NCBI GenBank assembly: GCA_029204225.1
Contig: MU832252.1
Location: 1-64,000 of the forward strand
DNA length: 64,000 bases
Direction of reading: 5' to 3'
DNA from: Diphasiastrum complanatum
Taxonomy: Eukaryota > Streptophyta > Lycopodiopsida > Lycopodiales > Lycopodiaceae
The translations under genes and the position numbers were made by a program. Under the pieces are notes generated by a model. The model had not been told where the DNA came from. It saw nothing but the letters and a program-made list of their open reading frames with translations, and did not search any database. Below, one piece after another: positions 44,230 to 56,700 of the stretch (position 1 is its first letter; each line of letters opens with the position of its first letter).

Positions 44230-45300
44230 ACTCGCAAAACTTGTCAAAAATTTCCTCGCAAAATGCCAAGGCCCGAATACCGCCTTTGAGTAGGATCTAG
44301 CTTCTTGCTTTCAAAAGCAACTGGTCTACCATCTTGATAAAGGATTGCGTCTATAGCATAGTCACTGGCATCCGTTTCAAGTACATAAGACTTGTTAGGA
44401 TCCCCTATGTGTAAAAAAGACGTTGTAGACACACATAATTTGAGATTCTCAAAACTTTGATTCATCTCTTCAGTCCAAGTAATCGGAGGGCTAAATTTAC
44501 TGTGACAGCTAGTTCTCTTAGCCTCTTTGAGAACATTTGTCAAGGTAATGCAATTATTGCATAACCTAAAATAGATCTATGAAAAAATCTCGTAAAGCCC
44601 AAAACGGACTTAACCTCTCGAATGATTTGAGGAATTGCCCATTCACGAACTTGTCTTTTTGGGTCAATTTCCAACCCATGGTCCGATATAACGTGACCAA
44701 GATAAAGTAATCTCTTATGAAAGAAGACACATCTTTAAATTCTTTGGCAAAGAGCTTCTCCTGTCTAAGTAACTTTAAGACAGTCCTGAGATGCTCCTCC
44801 TAGATCTTACTATAGATGAGAATATCATCTAAATAGACTAGGACGAACTTTCCCAGATATGGATGAAGAAGATAATTCATCATCTGCTGGAAAGTCATTG
44901 GAGCATTTGTCAATCCAAAAGGTAAAACCAGAAATTCATAATGCCTAGTCCTAAACCCGGTTTTTTCAACATCCTCTCTCCTTATTCGAATTTGATGATA
45001 CCCTAATCTCAAATCGATTTTGGTGAGGTACTTTGCACCATGTAATTGATCAACCAGTTCATCCATTCGTGGTAAAGGATAACAATTTTTAATCGCTAGT
45101 TTATTCGACTTTTTAAAGTCCACACAAAGACGAGTACCTCCGTCTTTTTAATCAACTAAGATAACTGGTGCTCCCCAAGGGGACTTACTAGGCCTTACAT
45201 GGCCCATCTTAAGATAGTTTTGAAGTTGTCTATACACTTCATCCTCCTCAGTAGTACTCATCTTGTAAGGAGGCGACCATCTGCCTCTTTGAAGAGGAGA
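44230..45300 (-). pseudogene. Ty3/gypsy RT/RNase H fragment (element F)
   Basis: RT (45123-44800) carries [29 protein letters not shown] and the catalytic [11 protein letters not shown]. RNase H (44543-44244) carries [15 protein letters not shown] short region upstream (45300-45130) matches the pre-RT segment across stops. It resembles element A more than B. No LTRs are found. Stops and shifts occur at 44560-44780. Confidence 0.8.
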
Positions 45301-46320
45301 CACCATATAAGACTACAAGTTTGATTAATGTGCATAAAATTTGGGTGGAAAGGCAGCCATCATACATGTGGATGGAGCCGCGACCATCACTACATTGGGC
45401 TTGCAATTGTGTACTCGCAAAAATGCATAATAATCCAATTGAAAATCGAATTTGGTGAGGCGGCTAGTTGATATCTCAGTAGTGCGCCCTCATATACGCA
45501 CTTGCTATCACAAAAATCATGCAAAAATGCTTTAAAAAGTGCGCATTTCCTCTATGTATACCAGCGCTGGCCAGCAACCACAAAAAGTGCATTTTTGATG
45601 AGGAACATACCTTTGAATCGGATCAAACTCCTTGCTAGGCTAGCACCCAAGGACAGCGCCCAACAACATATACCAAAAATGCTTCTTGACAAACTTTGAA
45701 TCTATGCTTACCAAAATTCATCATCAAATATGTTAGACTACCAAACCAAACATCTTATACAACTTAACAAGCTTAGTAAATCAATGCTATAAATTACTAT
45801 TTTGGTGTCAATTATCCAATCACATTTCAATTATAGCAGATTATGGATGCTTTGGCAAAGTACTCTTATAAATAGATCAGTGTGCACCATACAAATTCAA
45901 TGTTCTTGGTATTTTACATGAATGAAAACTAGAAGTGAAACATCGAATGTCATAAACGACTTTTTCTTGTTCAAGGTTTGATATTACTTAGATATTGTAT
46001 AAGTGTTTTGTTAGAAATTGTGTCAAAGTAGATTTAAGAGTATGGAGATTTAAGATTAATTGTTGAGTCTAGTCATTTGTTTTGCAATGTTATTCATTAT
46101 GTGGTTGTCTCTACCTTTGTATTCTATGTTGCAAAAAGTGACAATCTTTATTTTTTGAGGTGTCGATTATATAGTTTTGAGGTGTCGATTATACACAGTT
46201 TTGTATGTACTGAAATTGCATTTGATCTCAAACATAATGTCGAAGAAAATGATGGTTGTCATGATCAATCTATTTTGTTCAGAAAAACTCACTAAACTCG
46301 CAAAAATCTACTCACAAAAG
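45301..46320. other. No gene seen
   Basis: AT-rich spacer between a gypsy fragment and a Copia element. Short frames here have no motif. Part of it (from about 45850) could be the leader or lost 5' LTR of the Copia element that follows. Confidence 0.45.
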
Positions 46321-46329
46321 GCCAATCCT

Positions 46330-48689
46330 CACATTGCGGATGGATGATGGTGCAACTATTGCTAATCACCTACTGAAGATCAAAGAGATTCGTGACCAAT
46401 TAGCAGCAGTTGGAGAGTGAGTTCAGGATCGTGAGATCATGCAATTGACATTGAATAGTTTGAGTGAGTCACATCAGATGTTTGTGACAAGTATAGCTAC
46501 ACGGGATAATCTTCCAACCTATGAAGAGTTAGGTGGATTGCTAACATCAAGAGAACTTCAGTCATCGCAACAAGGGATTTGATCAAACTGTTGCAGTCAG
46601 AGGACGTGGTGGCAGATTTGGTCATGGAAGACACTAATCAAGAGGTGGAAACTCAAATCATGGATTGTTCCAACAATTTCAAGAACAATCCAATGATGGC
46701 CCGAATCGAGGCAATTGGAATCAAGGCCGAGGTCAAGGATGCGACTATTCCAGACAAAATAAACCTGGAAATAATAGGTACTGCAACAATCCTTGCCACT
46801 GGGAGCGTGAATGCTTCAAGAAACAGAAGGAGATAGAACAAGTAAAGGCAAATGGCAAGCGGACAATCATGCTGATCAACATCAATTTGATGACTATTAT
46901 TATGAAGACAACTATGCTGATCAACATCAATATGATGATGATCAATATGAAGATGATACAGGTGAGAGTTCAAACTTGTTCATTACTGCATTAATAACAA
47001 GTGATGAAGTCAAGGATACATGGTACATTGATAGTGGTGCGTCCAAACACATGACTTCAAGGAAAGAGTGGTTTTTAGAACTCAAGGAAACTCACAATGG
47101 TGATGAAGTCGGACAAGCCGATGGCCAATTGCTATCTGTTAAAGGAGTTGGAGTGGTACCAGTGAAGTTAGCCAGCGGGAGGATAAAATGGATAAGCAAT
47201 GTGCAATATGTACCTGGCTTACCTAACAATCTACTATCTGTTGGGACGATGGCTGATCAACAACTCAAGGTTGAGTTTGACAGCGACAAATGTCTCGTCA
47301 AGGACATCAAGCATCACTACAAAGTGATTGTTACAGGAGCTAGAGTCAAAGGGAATTGACTCTACAAATTGAATGCGAGATCTCTTACTCAAGGAATGGT
47401 AAGCACAAGCCATATATGGATTGAAGCAAGCGCCACGAGCGTGGTACTCTTGCATTGATGAACACTTCAAGCGAAGGGGAATGGTAAAGAGTGATGCTGA
47501 TCCTAATCTTTACATTCTTAGGCAAAACTCAGATATAGTATTCGTTGTCCTCTATGTCGATGATTTGATTATTATAGGAAGTAATATGGGCTTAATTGAT
47601 GAAATTAAATCATAACTTTCCAATACCTTTGACATGAGTGATTTAGGGTTGATGCATTATTGTCTTGGTATTGAAGTTTGGCAAAAGGAAGACAATGTTA
47701 TTCTTACGCAAAGCAAGTATGCACGAGATCTATTGTATAAGTTCAATATGCAGGATTGCAAGTCACTAAGTACTCCAATGGAGGCCAATACCAAACTTTC
47801 TGCATTTGATGAAGCCGATAAAGTTGATGCATACTTATATAGGCAGTTAGTGGGTAGTTTAATCTATTTGACACACACACGTCTTGATATTGCTTATGCT
47901 GCTGGTGTGGTAAGTCAATTTATGCAAGAATCTAGTTAGACTCACTGGAAAGCTGCTAAACGTATTTTGAGATATGTTCGAGGCACGTTAAATTTTGGCT
48001 TGAAGTATGATCAGTCTGAAGCCCTAATGTTGGTAGGTTATACAGATGCTCATTGGGCAGGAAATATTGATGATAGACCATTTACCAGCGGTCATACATT
48101 TAGCTATGGTATAGCTGCTATTTCTTGGAGCAGCAAGAAGCAACCTACAGTCTTATCTTCGACGGAAGCTGAGTATCGTGCACTTAGCAATGCTACACAA
48201 GAGGTAATATGGCTGTGAAGACTGCTTACTGATTTGGGTCAATCACAGATGGATGCTACAACTATATATTGCGACAACAAAAGCTATATCCATCTTGCCA
48301 GAAACCCAATTCTACGTGCTCGAACAAAACACATCGAGATACATCATCACTTTGTTTGAGAGAAAATAATTGATGGCGCCACTGATCTAGTTTTTTGTAA
48401 ATCTGAAGATCAAGTGGCTGGTATTTTTACTAAGTCTTTAGGTAAATGTGAATTTGAGAACCTTCGTAGTCTCGTAGGAATATAAGAATGTAATTTTATC
48501 ATTGAGGAAGAGTGTCAGAAATCAATGATAAATTTCATTGTTACACTTCTTTATCAGGGTTCAGGGTTTATTTGTACATTTCACATTCAGTATGACTTGG
48601 TGTGATAGAGTGATAATGAGTGTTCTTCTTCCGCCTCCTTACTTGGTGGATGCTTATGGTGAATGCTTGATGTTATATGATTTTTGACA
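46330..48689 (+). mobile_element. Internally deleted Ty1/copia element G with 3' LTR
   Basis: Gag remains (46330-46560: DDGATIANHLLKIKEIRDQL, NLPTYEELGGLL) lead to a zinc-knuckle region (46780-46815), then protease with an intact WYIDSGASKHMTS (47025-47060). Sequence jumps at about 47405 from LYKLNARSLTQGM directly to RT motif YGLKQAPRAWYS. Integrase and the first half of RT are therefore missing. RT and RNase H follow in one frame with three stops: VVLYVDDLIIIGS, YRQLVGSLIYLT, YTDAHWAG, SSTEAEYRALS and TKHIEIHHHFV. A polypurine-like GAGGAAGAG precedes a 177-bp 3' LTR. No 5' LTR is visible. Confidence 0.85.
48513..48689 (+). repeat. 3' LTR of Copia element G
   Basis: It begins TGTCAGAAATC and ends TTTTTGACA, giving TGTCA/TGACA inverted ends, directly after the purine-rich tract. 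Boundaries are inferred from these signals because no second LTR is present. Confidence 0.6.
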
Positions 48690-48998
48690 GAGGAGAGAGG
48701 GCAGCAGGGGGGAGACAGAGAGAGGGAGAGACATCGTAGTAGGAGGGAGAGACAGATCGAGAGAGAGAGAGCACGAGAGAGCGCAGCAGAGAGAGGGAGA
48801 GACACTCCATGAGAGAGGGGCCTAAGAAAATTAGCCGAACTGCAATTACATGAGGTATTGGTCCATTGGTCGGATCATTACCACAAACAATTCGGTCCCT
48901 GGACAGCTCGTGGCCTCCGCCACTCCCTACCAGGTCCCAAATTATTTATGGTAATAGCCCGATGGCCATTACAACTACATAACATTGAGAAAAGAGAG

Positions 48999-49037
<39 letters not shown>

Positions 49038-49334
49038 CTCTAGTTTCGTTTCTTTTTTTTTTCTTCTTCCCAGCTCAGATCTCTCTTACATTTCAAGTCA
49101 AACAGAAAGGGAGCTCTTTCGCTCTCTCGCTCTCTCTGTCTCGCCCATCTGGCGAGCAGCTTTCATTTCTTCTCGGATTTGTGCTCCTCCTCGGTGGTTG
49201 ATACGCGATTTCTAGCCCTTCCACTCCTTACAGGTATCCGATTTTCAGTCTCAAAGCATCGGAACATCAAATTGGGAGGGACTAAGATATTCCTTGCAGA
49301 AGCACAGCCCTAGAGCAAGGCAGAGTTCCGAAAT
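48690..49334 (+). promoter_or_regulatory. RAB7 upstream and 5' leader, GA-rich
   Basis: A degenerate GA-rich stretch (48689-48830) and a clean (GA)n of about 17 units (49002-49035) lie upstream of the RAB7 start, followed by T/C-rich sequence. GA/CT tracts at plant promoters and leaders are bound by BBR/BPC-type GAGA factors, so a regulatory role is possible. I see no convincing TATA box. Confidence 0.4.
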
Positions 49335-51195
49335 ATGTCGTCCCGGAAAAGAACGCTAATAAAAGTCATAATTCTTGGAGACAGCGGGTATGCTTCTAGG
49401 ATCAGAGCTCCTTTTTTGCTTGCAATTAGTTAATCTTTGTTTCTAATATATTGGCAGTGCTATAGGGGTAATCTGTTTTTTCTATTCTATTATTTCATCT
49501 ATGCCCTGTATGATGGATTGCCGTTGATCCGACTATAGCAAACTGGGTTGATTTTGCACTAATGTCATGCTGCACGGATCGTAGTTGCTGTGTTATACCT
49601 GTTAGGGTTTCTGGTTCTTTCAAAAAGCTTGTGGCATTATTCTACGTGTTATTTGAAAGATTGGTGAACTGTCAAACGCTCTTCTGAAATTGGATTTTGA
49701 TTCATGCAATGATCAAAAATTTGTGTTGTGTCTGCAGTGTGGGAAAGACCTCGCTGATGAACCAGTATCCATCTATATGAATAATCAATGTTTTTCCAAG
49801 TGTATTCTGGTTAGGGTTTCTAGAAAGGCCTACTGTAGATCTGAGATGTTGCTGTACCTTCAGATTTGTTTTCCTATTTTTGCGTGACATATTTGCTAAA
49901 TACTTGTACAGACGTAGATCTGTTCGTACGCCCTTATGTGGGTATTTGTACCCCTGTATACCAGCTAACCCAGTCGAAATAGTGCTCATGAATACCACCT
50001 AAAAGTTCAAATTCTGAACTAAAATAAGCTTATTTGTAAAGAGATCAGAATGCATGTATTGTATTTGAACCATATATTTTGTGGTGAAGGGTAGAACAAA
50101 CTACGAATACTCATTTGGGCATACAAAAGTATGGTGGCAACATTGATCATTGATTGCATTATAGAATAGCACTGTTACTGTGCTGCAGTGGTGATATAGG
50201 TGGGTGTACTTTGACAGACTGACAGATATGTAAATAAGAAGTTTAACAACCAGTATAAGGCTACTATAGGTGCTGATTTCCTCACAAAGGAAGTGCAAGT
50301 TGAAGATAGATTGGTAACCATGCAGGTGAGTAGATCTTATTGGGTGTTTGCCTGGCAACAGAATGTCTTGGTTGTTTTATCTCTCTCTTTCTCTGTGCAC
50401 CAAAGACTTAGTGTATTTCATGATTACAGATTTGGGATACAGCTGGCCAAGAGAGATTTCAAAGCCTTGGTGTAGCTTTTTACAGGGGTGCAGATTGCTG
50501 TGTTCTTGTCTATGATGTGAATGTGATGAAATCATTTGATAACCTCCGCAATTGGCGTGATGAGTTTTTAATTCAGGTATCCTCTGTTGTTTCTGCTAAG
50601 TACGAAAGATATATGCAAGCACAATATTCCTGTATTTTGATCACGATGCGTGTATTCCACAGGCAAGCCCATCGGATCCTGAGAATTTTCCATTTGTTGT
50701 TCTGGGAAATAAAGTTGATGTTGATGGAGGAAACAGCAGAGTGGTAACTTGCTTCTATGCCAGTTTGATAATCTGCTCTATATATGAAATCGATTGGCAA
50801 CATCATTCTTCAATTCTCTATAATTAGAAACTTGTAAATAATTTGTTCAGGTTTCTGAAAAAAAAGCAAAAGCATGGTGTGCAGCAACAGGCAATATTCC
50901 CTACTTTGAGACATCGGCAAAAGAAGATTTAAACGTGGATGCAGCTTTCCAGTGTATAGCAAAAAATGCTTTGAAAAATGAAACCGATGAGGAAATGTGG
51001 GTAAATGCTGAGTAATCTGTTTGGATGCACACTGATCAATTAACTGGTATTCTTTCAGCTCTATAGAATAAAGCACTCTAGATTGGAAGTTCATCATAAT
51101 TAATTCAGACCCCAATGTTGTTGTGCAGATACCTTCCAGATACTATTGATGTTACTTCTGGAAGGCCTCCAAAGTCATCGGCTTGTGAATGCTAG
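49335..51195 (+). CDS. RAB7: RAB7 small GTPase (RABG3-type), complete, seven exons
   Basis: Exons are 49335-49387, 49738-49764, 50226-50325, 50430-50576, 50663-50743, 50851-50996 and 51129-51195, giving 621 nt or 206 residues plus stop, the usual plant length. All introns are GT-AG with consistent phases. Every GTPase motif is present: GDSGVGKT (15-22), the effector loop [16 protein letters not shown] (62-68), NKVD (125-128) and TSAK (157-160). The C-terminus SACEC is the Cys-x-Cys signal for double geranylgeranylation. RAB7 drives late-endosome and vacuole traffic and fusion through HOPS. The start [16 protein letters not shown] matches the family. No frame damage is seen, so it is probably functional despite transposons on both sides. 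Confidence 0.95.
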
Positions 51196-51640
51196 GTTTT
51201 CTGCTTATTTCAGTTGCTACCAAGATGCCAGATTTACAATGTAGACGACCATGTCTTGGCACTATGCATGAGATGCTGCTAATGCAGTGCCTTCTCCAGC
51301 ATTTCACTGCCTGTCTTTCTCAACCGTTTGTTGTTGACAGCAGTTAACGCCAAATTCATTGACTGAAGTGTTCCAGCAAGCAAGATTTCTTCATATCAGC
51401 GTTTTTGTGCAGGACGTCTCTTTAGACAACAACTTCTAATGTACAACAAAGTGGGGCAATCAAGCTTTTGTAGAAGTAACTGCTTCTTGAAAGTTATACA
51501 CGTTGAGTGGAGCATTTGTCCCTCGTTGACGTCTTGAGCATCCCATAAATATTGTGGATTTTGCTAAAGAGCTCCATTGTGGTTTGTAATAGAGCACTTA
51601 ATGTTGCTTGCTTTTATGAATAAATAGCAACTATATTTAC
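51196..51640 (+). other. RAB7 3' untranslated region (estimated)
   Basis: The region after the stop codon is non-coding and carries an AATAAA at 51619-51624, a plausible polyadenylation signal. The true cleavage site cannot be read from sequence. Confidence 0.45.
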
Positions 51641-52194
51641 AGTTTGTTATGATATGACTTTATTGGTCGCATTTGCAGCTGTGCTGTAACTAGTTATTTT
51701 CTTTGATCTTGATTTCAACTTATTGCTTGCAGGTCTTTCATGGTGCATTGCTAGGCTAGTAGTATTTCACAAGTTTCATTCTTAATTTACTTCTTGTTAA
51801 ACCCACCATGTGACATATCCAAGTTGCAAAAATACTTTTTCATGAACTTTTGTGGTTGGCGTGGTAAACCTTATCGCACTTATGATCTTTTGCAAGTAAA
51901 AAAGGTTTTCATGAAAGGCTTGCAAGGTAATGTTGTGAAGTTCATGACAATTTGGTCATGCATTCAAAATTAGGAAGAGTTGCAAACTTATGTGCAATGG
52001 AGGTGAAAGTTCATATTCTAGTGGCTATGTCTTATGGATGTTTCCTTCTCAATGAGATAAGTTAGTGGATGTAATTTGCATCGCAACAATTTTATGTAGC
52101 CAAAGCTTTTCAGAATGCTCATTTTGGAACACAACATTTTGTAATTTGGAATGCACTTTTGAAACACTTGAAAAAAAAATGACTCCTTGTTTCA

Positions 52195-52226
<32 letters not shown>

Positions 52227-53727
52227 TCGATCGATCGATCTTTGTAACATTTTATCTAGCTAGATTCAGCATGTGGCTTTGAGCATCCATGCGTAGTACG
52301 CATTGTGTGCTTTCACACATGGCTTCTTGTTATAGTGTTTCTTTAGCACTTAGTTGCATCTACTTGTGACAATGAGAACTAATCATAGGAAGAGAATGAC
52401 AGGTTGTGGACTTTTGCAGAGATTACCAATTTCATGTTTGGTACTATCATTTGCATGTTGGTTAGTGTATTGTGAGATCTAAGAACTTACTTTACATATT
52501 TGCCTTTGGAGCTAATGTTATATGACACTTTTTTGAGTCTTGATATTGTCATCGCTTTCATGCATTGTTTTGAAGCATATTTTATGATTTATATTAGCAT
52601 CAATTGAATTTACATTATTATACATTATTACATGCATTATTGGTTTCATTTTGATTTGAAATCGATTTGACAAGTAGATCATGCATTGTCATTGAAAATC
52701 AGTGTCCAATAGATTCTTGTGCAATCTCCAACACGTAGATATGAGTGCATCAAGTTTTTTGAGATTAAGAGTGATAAAAAATCTTTGATTTTTAACATTA
52801 ACCTCTCATTGGCTACTTTTTGTATGTGAGTTCCAAACTAGCCATCCATCAAGCAAACTTGGCACAAAGCCCAGGCCTTTCCAAGATATTTAATAGCTTA
52901 GAAACGAGTTTTTTGCTATAACATTGCTGGAGGCCCTTCTCTAAGATCAAAAGAAATTAGACCATTCTCTCTTAAGAAAAGTACCCTTTCCCATAAATAA
53001 AAGACAATGAAAACCAATACATGTGCTCTCATCATAAATTCATTGGCACTAGATTCAAAACTTGAGTCTTGTAGTTTATAAAGACGTCAAGCAATATCTT
53101 GAAGTAATAATGTTCATTGATCTTAAAGGAGTCTACAACTTCCCATGCGAGGTCTTTGCAATAAAGAAAGCCCAAATCAATATTTTTGTGGTGCACCAAG
53201 CTAATCATTAATTAACCTATTATGATAAAACCATGTGCACTTTGCTATAATCATGCCTTCCATCCACTCAAGAGACATGATCGTGGTTCTGTTACAAGAA
53301 AAAAAGAAGACGATAGAGAAAACGTGCATTTGATAGATGCTACTATCAGGTTCTGCAAAAACATCCTTCTTCTAATGAGGATCTACGCCTATCAAATTTG
53401 AACGAAACTATTGGTTGCCACTTTTGAAATCATCAGAATTGGATAGATTTATTTCATAGACCAACATAACAGAGTGCGAATATTGCTATTTCGAAGTATT
53501 CAATAGTTCAAATAAAACTGTTAGAGAACGTAGTCAGATTTGAATAGAACAAAGAAGCATTCATTCATTTTGACATAATACTGAACACAATAAAACTGTA
53601 TGATTGATTCAGTAAGTAACATGTACAAATCAGATGAGTAGCAAACATAAAACAATAGTGGATGAAACCATGTTTTCGAAACTAACTCTGAGCATTTGAT
53701 TGACTTTGTCTGATGCACTTCCGCTAA
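51641..53727. other. Intergenic, no gene seen
   Basis: AT-rich sequence with short unsupported frames. The only marked feature is the GA/GATC tract at 52199-52241. Confidence 0.5.
52199..52241 (+). repeat. (GA)n followed by (GATC)n
   Basis: About 13 GA units pass directly into four GATC units ('gatcgatcgatcgatc'). Confidence 0.9.
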
Positions 53728-55840
53728 TAGCCGATTTTTGATGCATTAGGAAGGCTTCATTGGAGGCTACAATATTCTATATCAAGTTTTACCCAATTGC
53801 ATGTAGAATTTGAAATACTCAATTTTTTGTGATTCTGTCAAAACCCTAATTTTGATTGGATCTCTATTTTGTGAGGTTGCTAGACATCAATAGAGTGTGT
53901 TCCAATCTTAGGAAGTGGCAAGATTTATTAGATTGTTGGTAGATCATAGGTTGATCAAGATTTCTACATTCTATGTGTTGATTTGCTAGTTATAAGTGCA
54001 AGAAGAGAATTGAGAGGTTCCATATCTTTGTGATTTCTTTTTGGAAACATTTGTTGTATTTCAAAAGAGTGCTTTGTGCATTGGAACAGGTTGAAAGAGA
54101 AAGATCAGGTCATTGCAACATGGCTACAATGAGTGGATTCATGTAGGAAGGCAATACTCATCCAACTACTCTACATGGAAGGTGAGGATGGAATCACTTC
54201 TTGAAATGCATGAGTTGATGGATATTGTTGTAGGGTTGGAGGAGAGACCCTTGGTTCAACAAGAGCAATTGAGGTATGACAAGAGAGCTATGAAAGCTCT
54301 ACACATAATCAAGATGAATGTTACCAATGAGCTACTCAAGGAGATTGGTAAGTCCAATTTATGAATCCAAGTCTACATCTAGAGTGTTGACTCTAATAAG
54401 ACAAATCTTTCAAAGCATTCAAAAGAAAGAAGAGAGTCCTAATACTTTTGTTTTGAGAGTGAAGGCTTTAAGTAATGAGTTAGCTTGCATTGATGAGAAA
54501 GAGTAATTCACTTCCTTTTTGGCATATGGATATGACAAGAGGGTGATTTACACGACCAATGATGGTGAGTGTGCAATCAAAGGGATTGGCACCATTCCTA
54601 TTTCTCTCTCTACAAATAGGAATGTTCATTTAAAGGATGTTTTGTTCATTCCATCTATTACTAAGAACCTACTTAGTGTAAGTCAAATGCTAAGCAATGG
54701 TCTTAAGGTTGAGTTTGATGGAGATGCTTGTATATTCAAAAGGAAGGATGTCTTGATTGATAAAGATAAAGGCAAGGGAAGTTTATTTAAACTAGACGCT
54801 TGTGTTATTGCTAACCAAGTTGGATGTGTGGAAAGTGAGCACATACCTATTCAAGAGGTTTGGCATAAGAGGATGGGGCATCTCAACTACAAGTCATTGG
54901 AGGTAATGGCTAGAAAGCAAGTTGTGATTGGTCTTCCAAGTTTCTTAACTAGCATCCATCATGTTTGCGAGTCTTGTGCTTTGTCAAAGTCACATAAACT
55001 ATTTATACTAGATCTAAAAAGCCTTTTCAAGTTGTACATTTAGATATTCATGGAATTACTACATTTAGCAATAGTGGAGCTAAGATGTATGTAGCTCTCA
55101 TTGATGATTTTAGTAGATTTTGTTGGATCTATCTACTAAAGAGCAAAGATGAAGTGTATGATGTCTTTTTGAAGTTCAAGAACGCAAGGGAGAACCAAAT
55201 TTTCACAAGGATCAAGTGCTTGAGGAGTGAAAAAAGGTGGTAAGTATATCTCGACCAAGTTCAAGGCCTTTTGTGATGAGCATGAGATCAAGAGGGAGTA
55301 CACAACTCCAAGGACACCACAACAAAATGAAGTGGCCGAGAGGAAGAATAGGACTTTATGTCAAAGTGCCAAATCCATGAGGTTAGGAGCTAATCTTCCA
55401 AAATAATTTTGGGATCAAGATTTGTTGTGTGCTAACTTTCTATGCAATAGGTGGCCGAGTGCTATATTGGATGGAAGGACACCTTTTGAAATGCTATTTA
55501 AAAGGAGGCCGAGTGTCAAGTTTTTAAGAACTTTTGGATTCACTTGCTATGTCAATATAACTCTTGATGATAGGACAAAGGAGGATCCATCTTCAAGGAA
55601 AGGTATATTTGTTGGATATAGTGAGGTGAGTAAGCCTACAAGGTATACATTCCTGCTACTAATAAGGTGACTATTGGTAGAGATGTCATTTTTTATGAGG
55701 GGAACATTTCAAAAGTATCTTCAAGCAATGATGATGTGGATGGATCTAACAATCTTGATGATGATGTTATGGATCCTACTTTAGATGGTGATGATGAAGG
55801 ACCTTCATCAATGAATTTTTAGAGATCCCAATCATATTTT
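53728..55840 (+). pseudogene. Ty1/copia element H1: leader, gag, protease, integrase
   Basis: The leader (53728-54117) parallels 60310-60716 of the second copy. Gag (54113-54500) has WKVRMESLLEMHELMDIVVGLEERP and, in a shifted frame, QSIQKKEESPNTFVLRV. Gag then runs at 54519 into protease-distal sequence (NLLSVSQMLSNGLKVEF), GAG-pre-integrase (VWHKRMGHLNYKSLEVMARK, CESCALSKSHK) and integrase (VALIDDFSRFCWIYLLKSKDEV at 55090; FLRTFGFTCYVNI near 55540; RKGIFVGYSE). The DSG protease core is missing from this copy. It ends near 55820 in the acidic linker before RT. Several stops. Confidence 0.8.
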
Positions 55841-55849
55841 GTGACAACC

Positions 55850-56700
55850 TATCATCCCAAAAGTTGGCAAGCAATCCTATATTTCATGCTAGGAGCAAGC
55901 ATATTGAGGTGGCATATCACTTTGTCTGCTGGGCTCTCACTAGTGTATGTTTGATTTGTGATGAGTAACTACATGCTGCTGGTGACAAGGATTCATGGTG
56001 GATAGATAGTGGATCTAGTTCACACATGACTAGTCACAAGGAGTTCTTTACTTCTTTGATCTCTTATGTTGCAATCAAGAAAGTGGTTCACATGCCAAAT
56101 GGTGGTGAGTGTATGATCAAAGGTATTGGCTCAATTTCTATTTGCCTTTCTACTAATAGGAATGCAAGGCTTGATGGTGCTCTTTACATTCATTCACTTT
56201 CAAAAAATTTGCTAAGTGTTGGTCAAATGTTAAAGAAAGGGTACAAGACAAAGTTTGTTGGGGATGTTTGCTTCATTACTAAGGGAGATGTCTTGATTGC
56301 TAGGGGCAATAGACAAGGTAGACTTTACAAGCTTGATGCATGTGTTATGTCCAACAAGAGGAATGAAATGGATGTTGGTGGTTCTCTCAACTTTCAAAAG
56401 TCAATTCCTAGCATCAATAAGATTGGTAGATCTTATGCAAAGTCTAAAGAGCTTCCTTGTGCTAGATCTAGGTTGAGATCTAATGAGCTTCTTGGAGATA
56501 GTTATTGTTGTGCTAACTTGGCAACTTTTGGTGAATCTATGATCAATGTTTTGGATCCATTGGATCTTGAAGATGGACTAGTGCTATCTACTAGTCAAAT
56601 GGAGTCATGTGCTGCTAAATTAGTATCATGTCTGAACTCTTCTACTCATAGATTTCCAAGTCTTGGTGGCTCTTCAATGGAACTACATGGATTTCTTGGA
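55850..56700 (+). pseudogene. Shuffled Copia pieces: RNase H tail, then protease/pre-integrase
   Basis: At 55868-55925 the sequence reads SNPIFHARSKHIEVAYHFV, the conserved end of Copia RNase H. About 60 bp later (55990) it reads DSWWIDSGSSSHMTSHKEFF, the protease active site, followed by an open frame (56026-56853) with NLLSVGQMLKKGYKTKF. This order (C-terminal piece before protease) is not that of one element, so two elements are juxtaposed or rearranged. The later part of the frame (ARSRLRSNELL...) is not recognisable. Confidence 0.65.

Noticed and set aside
51641-53720. Possible gene downstream of RAB7
   Set aside because: Only short frames without motifs or splice support. Treated as intergenic.
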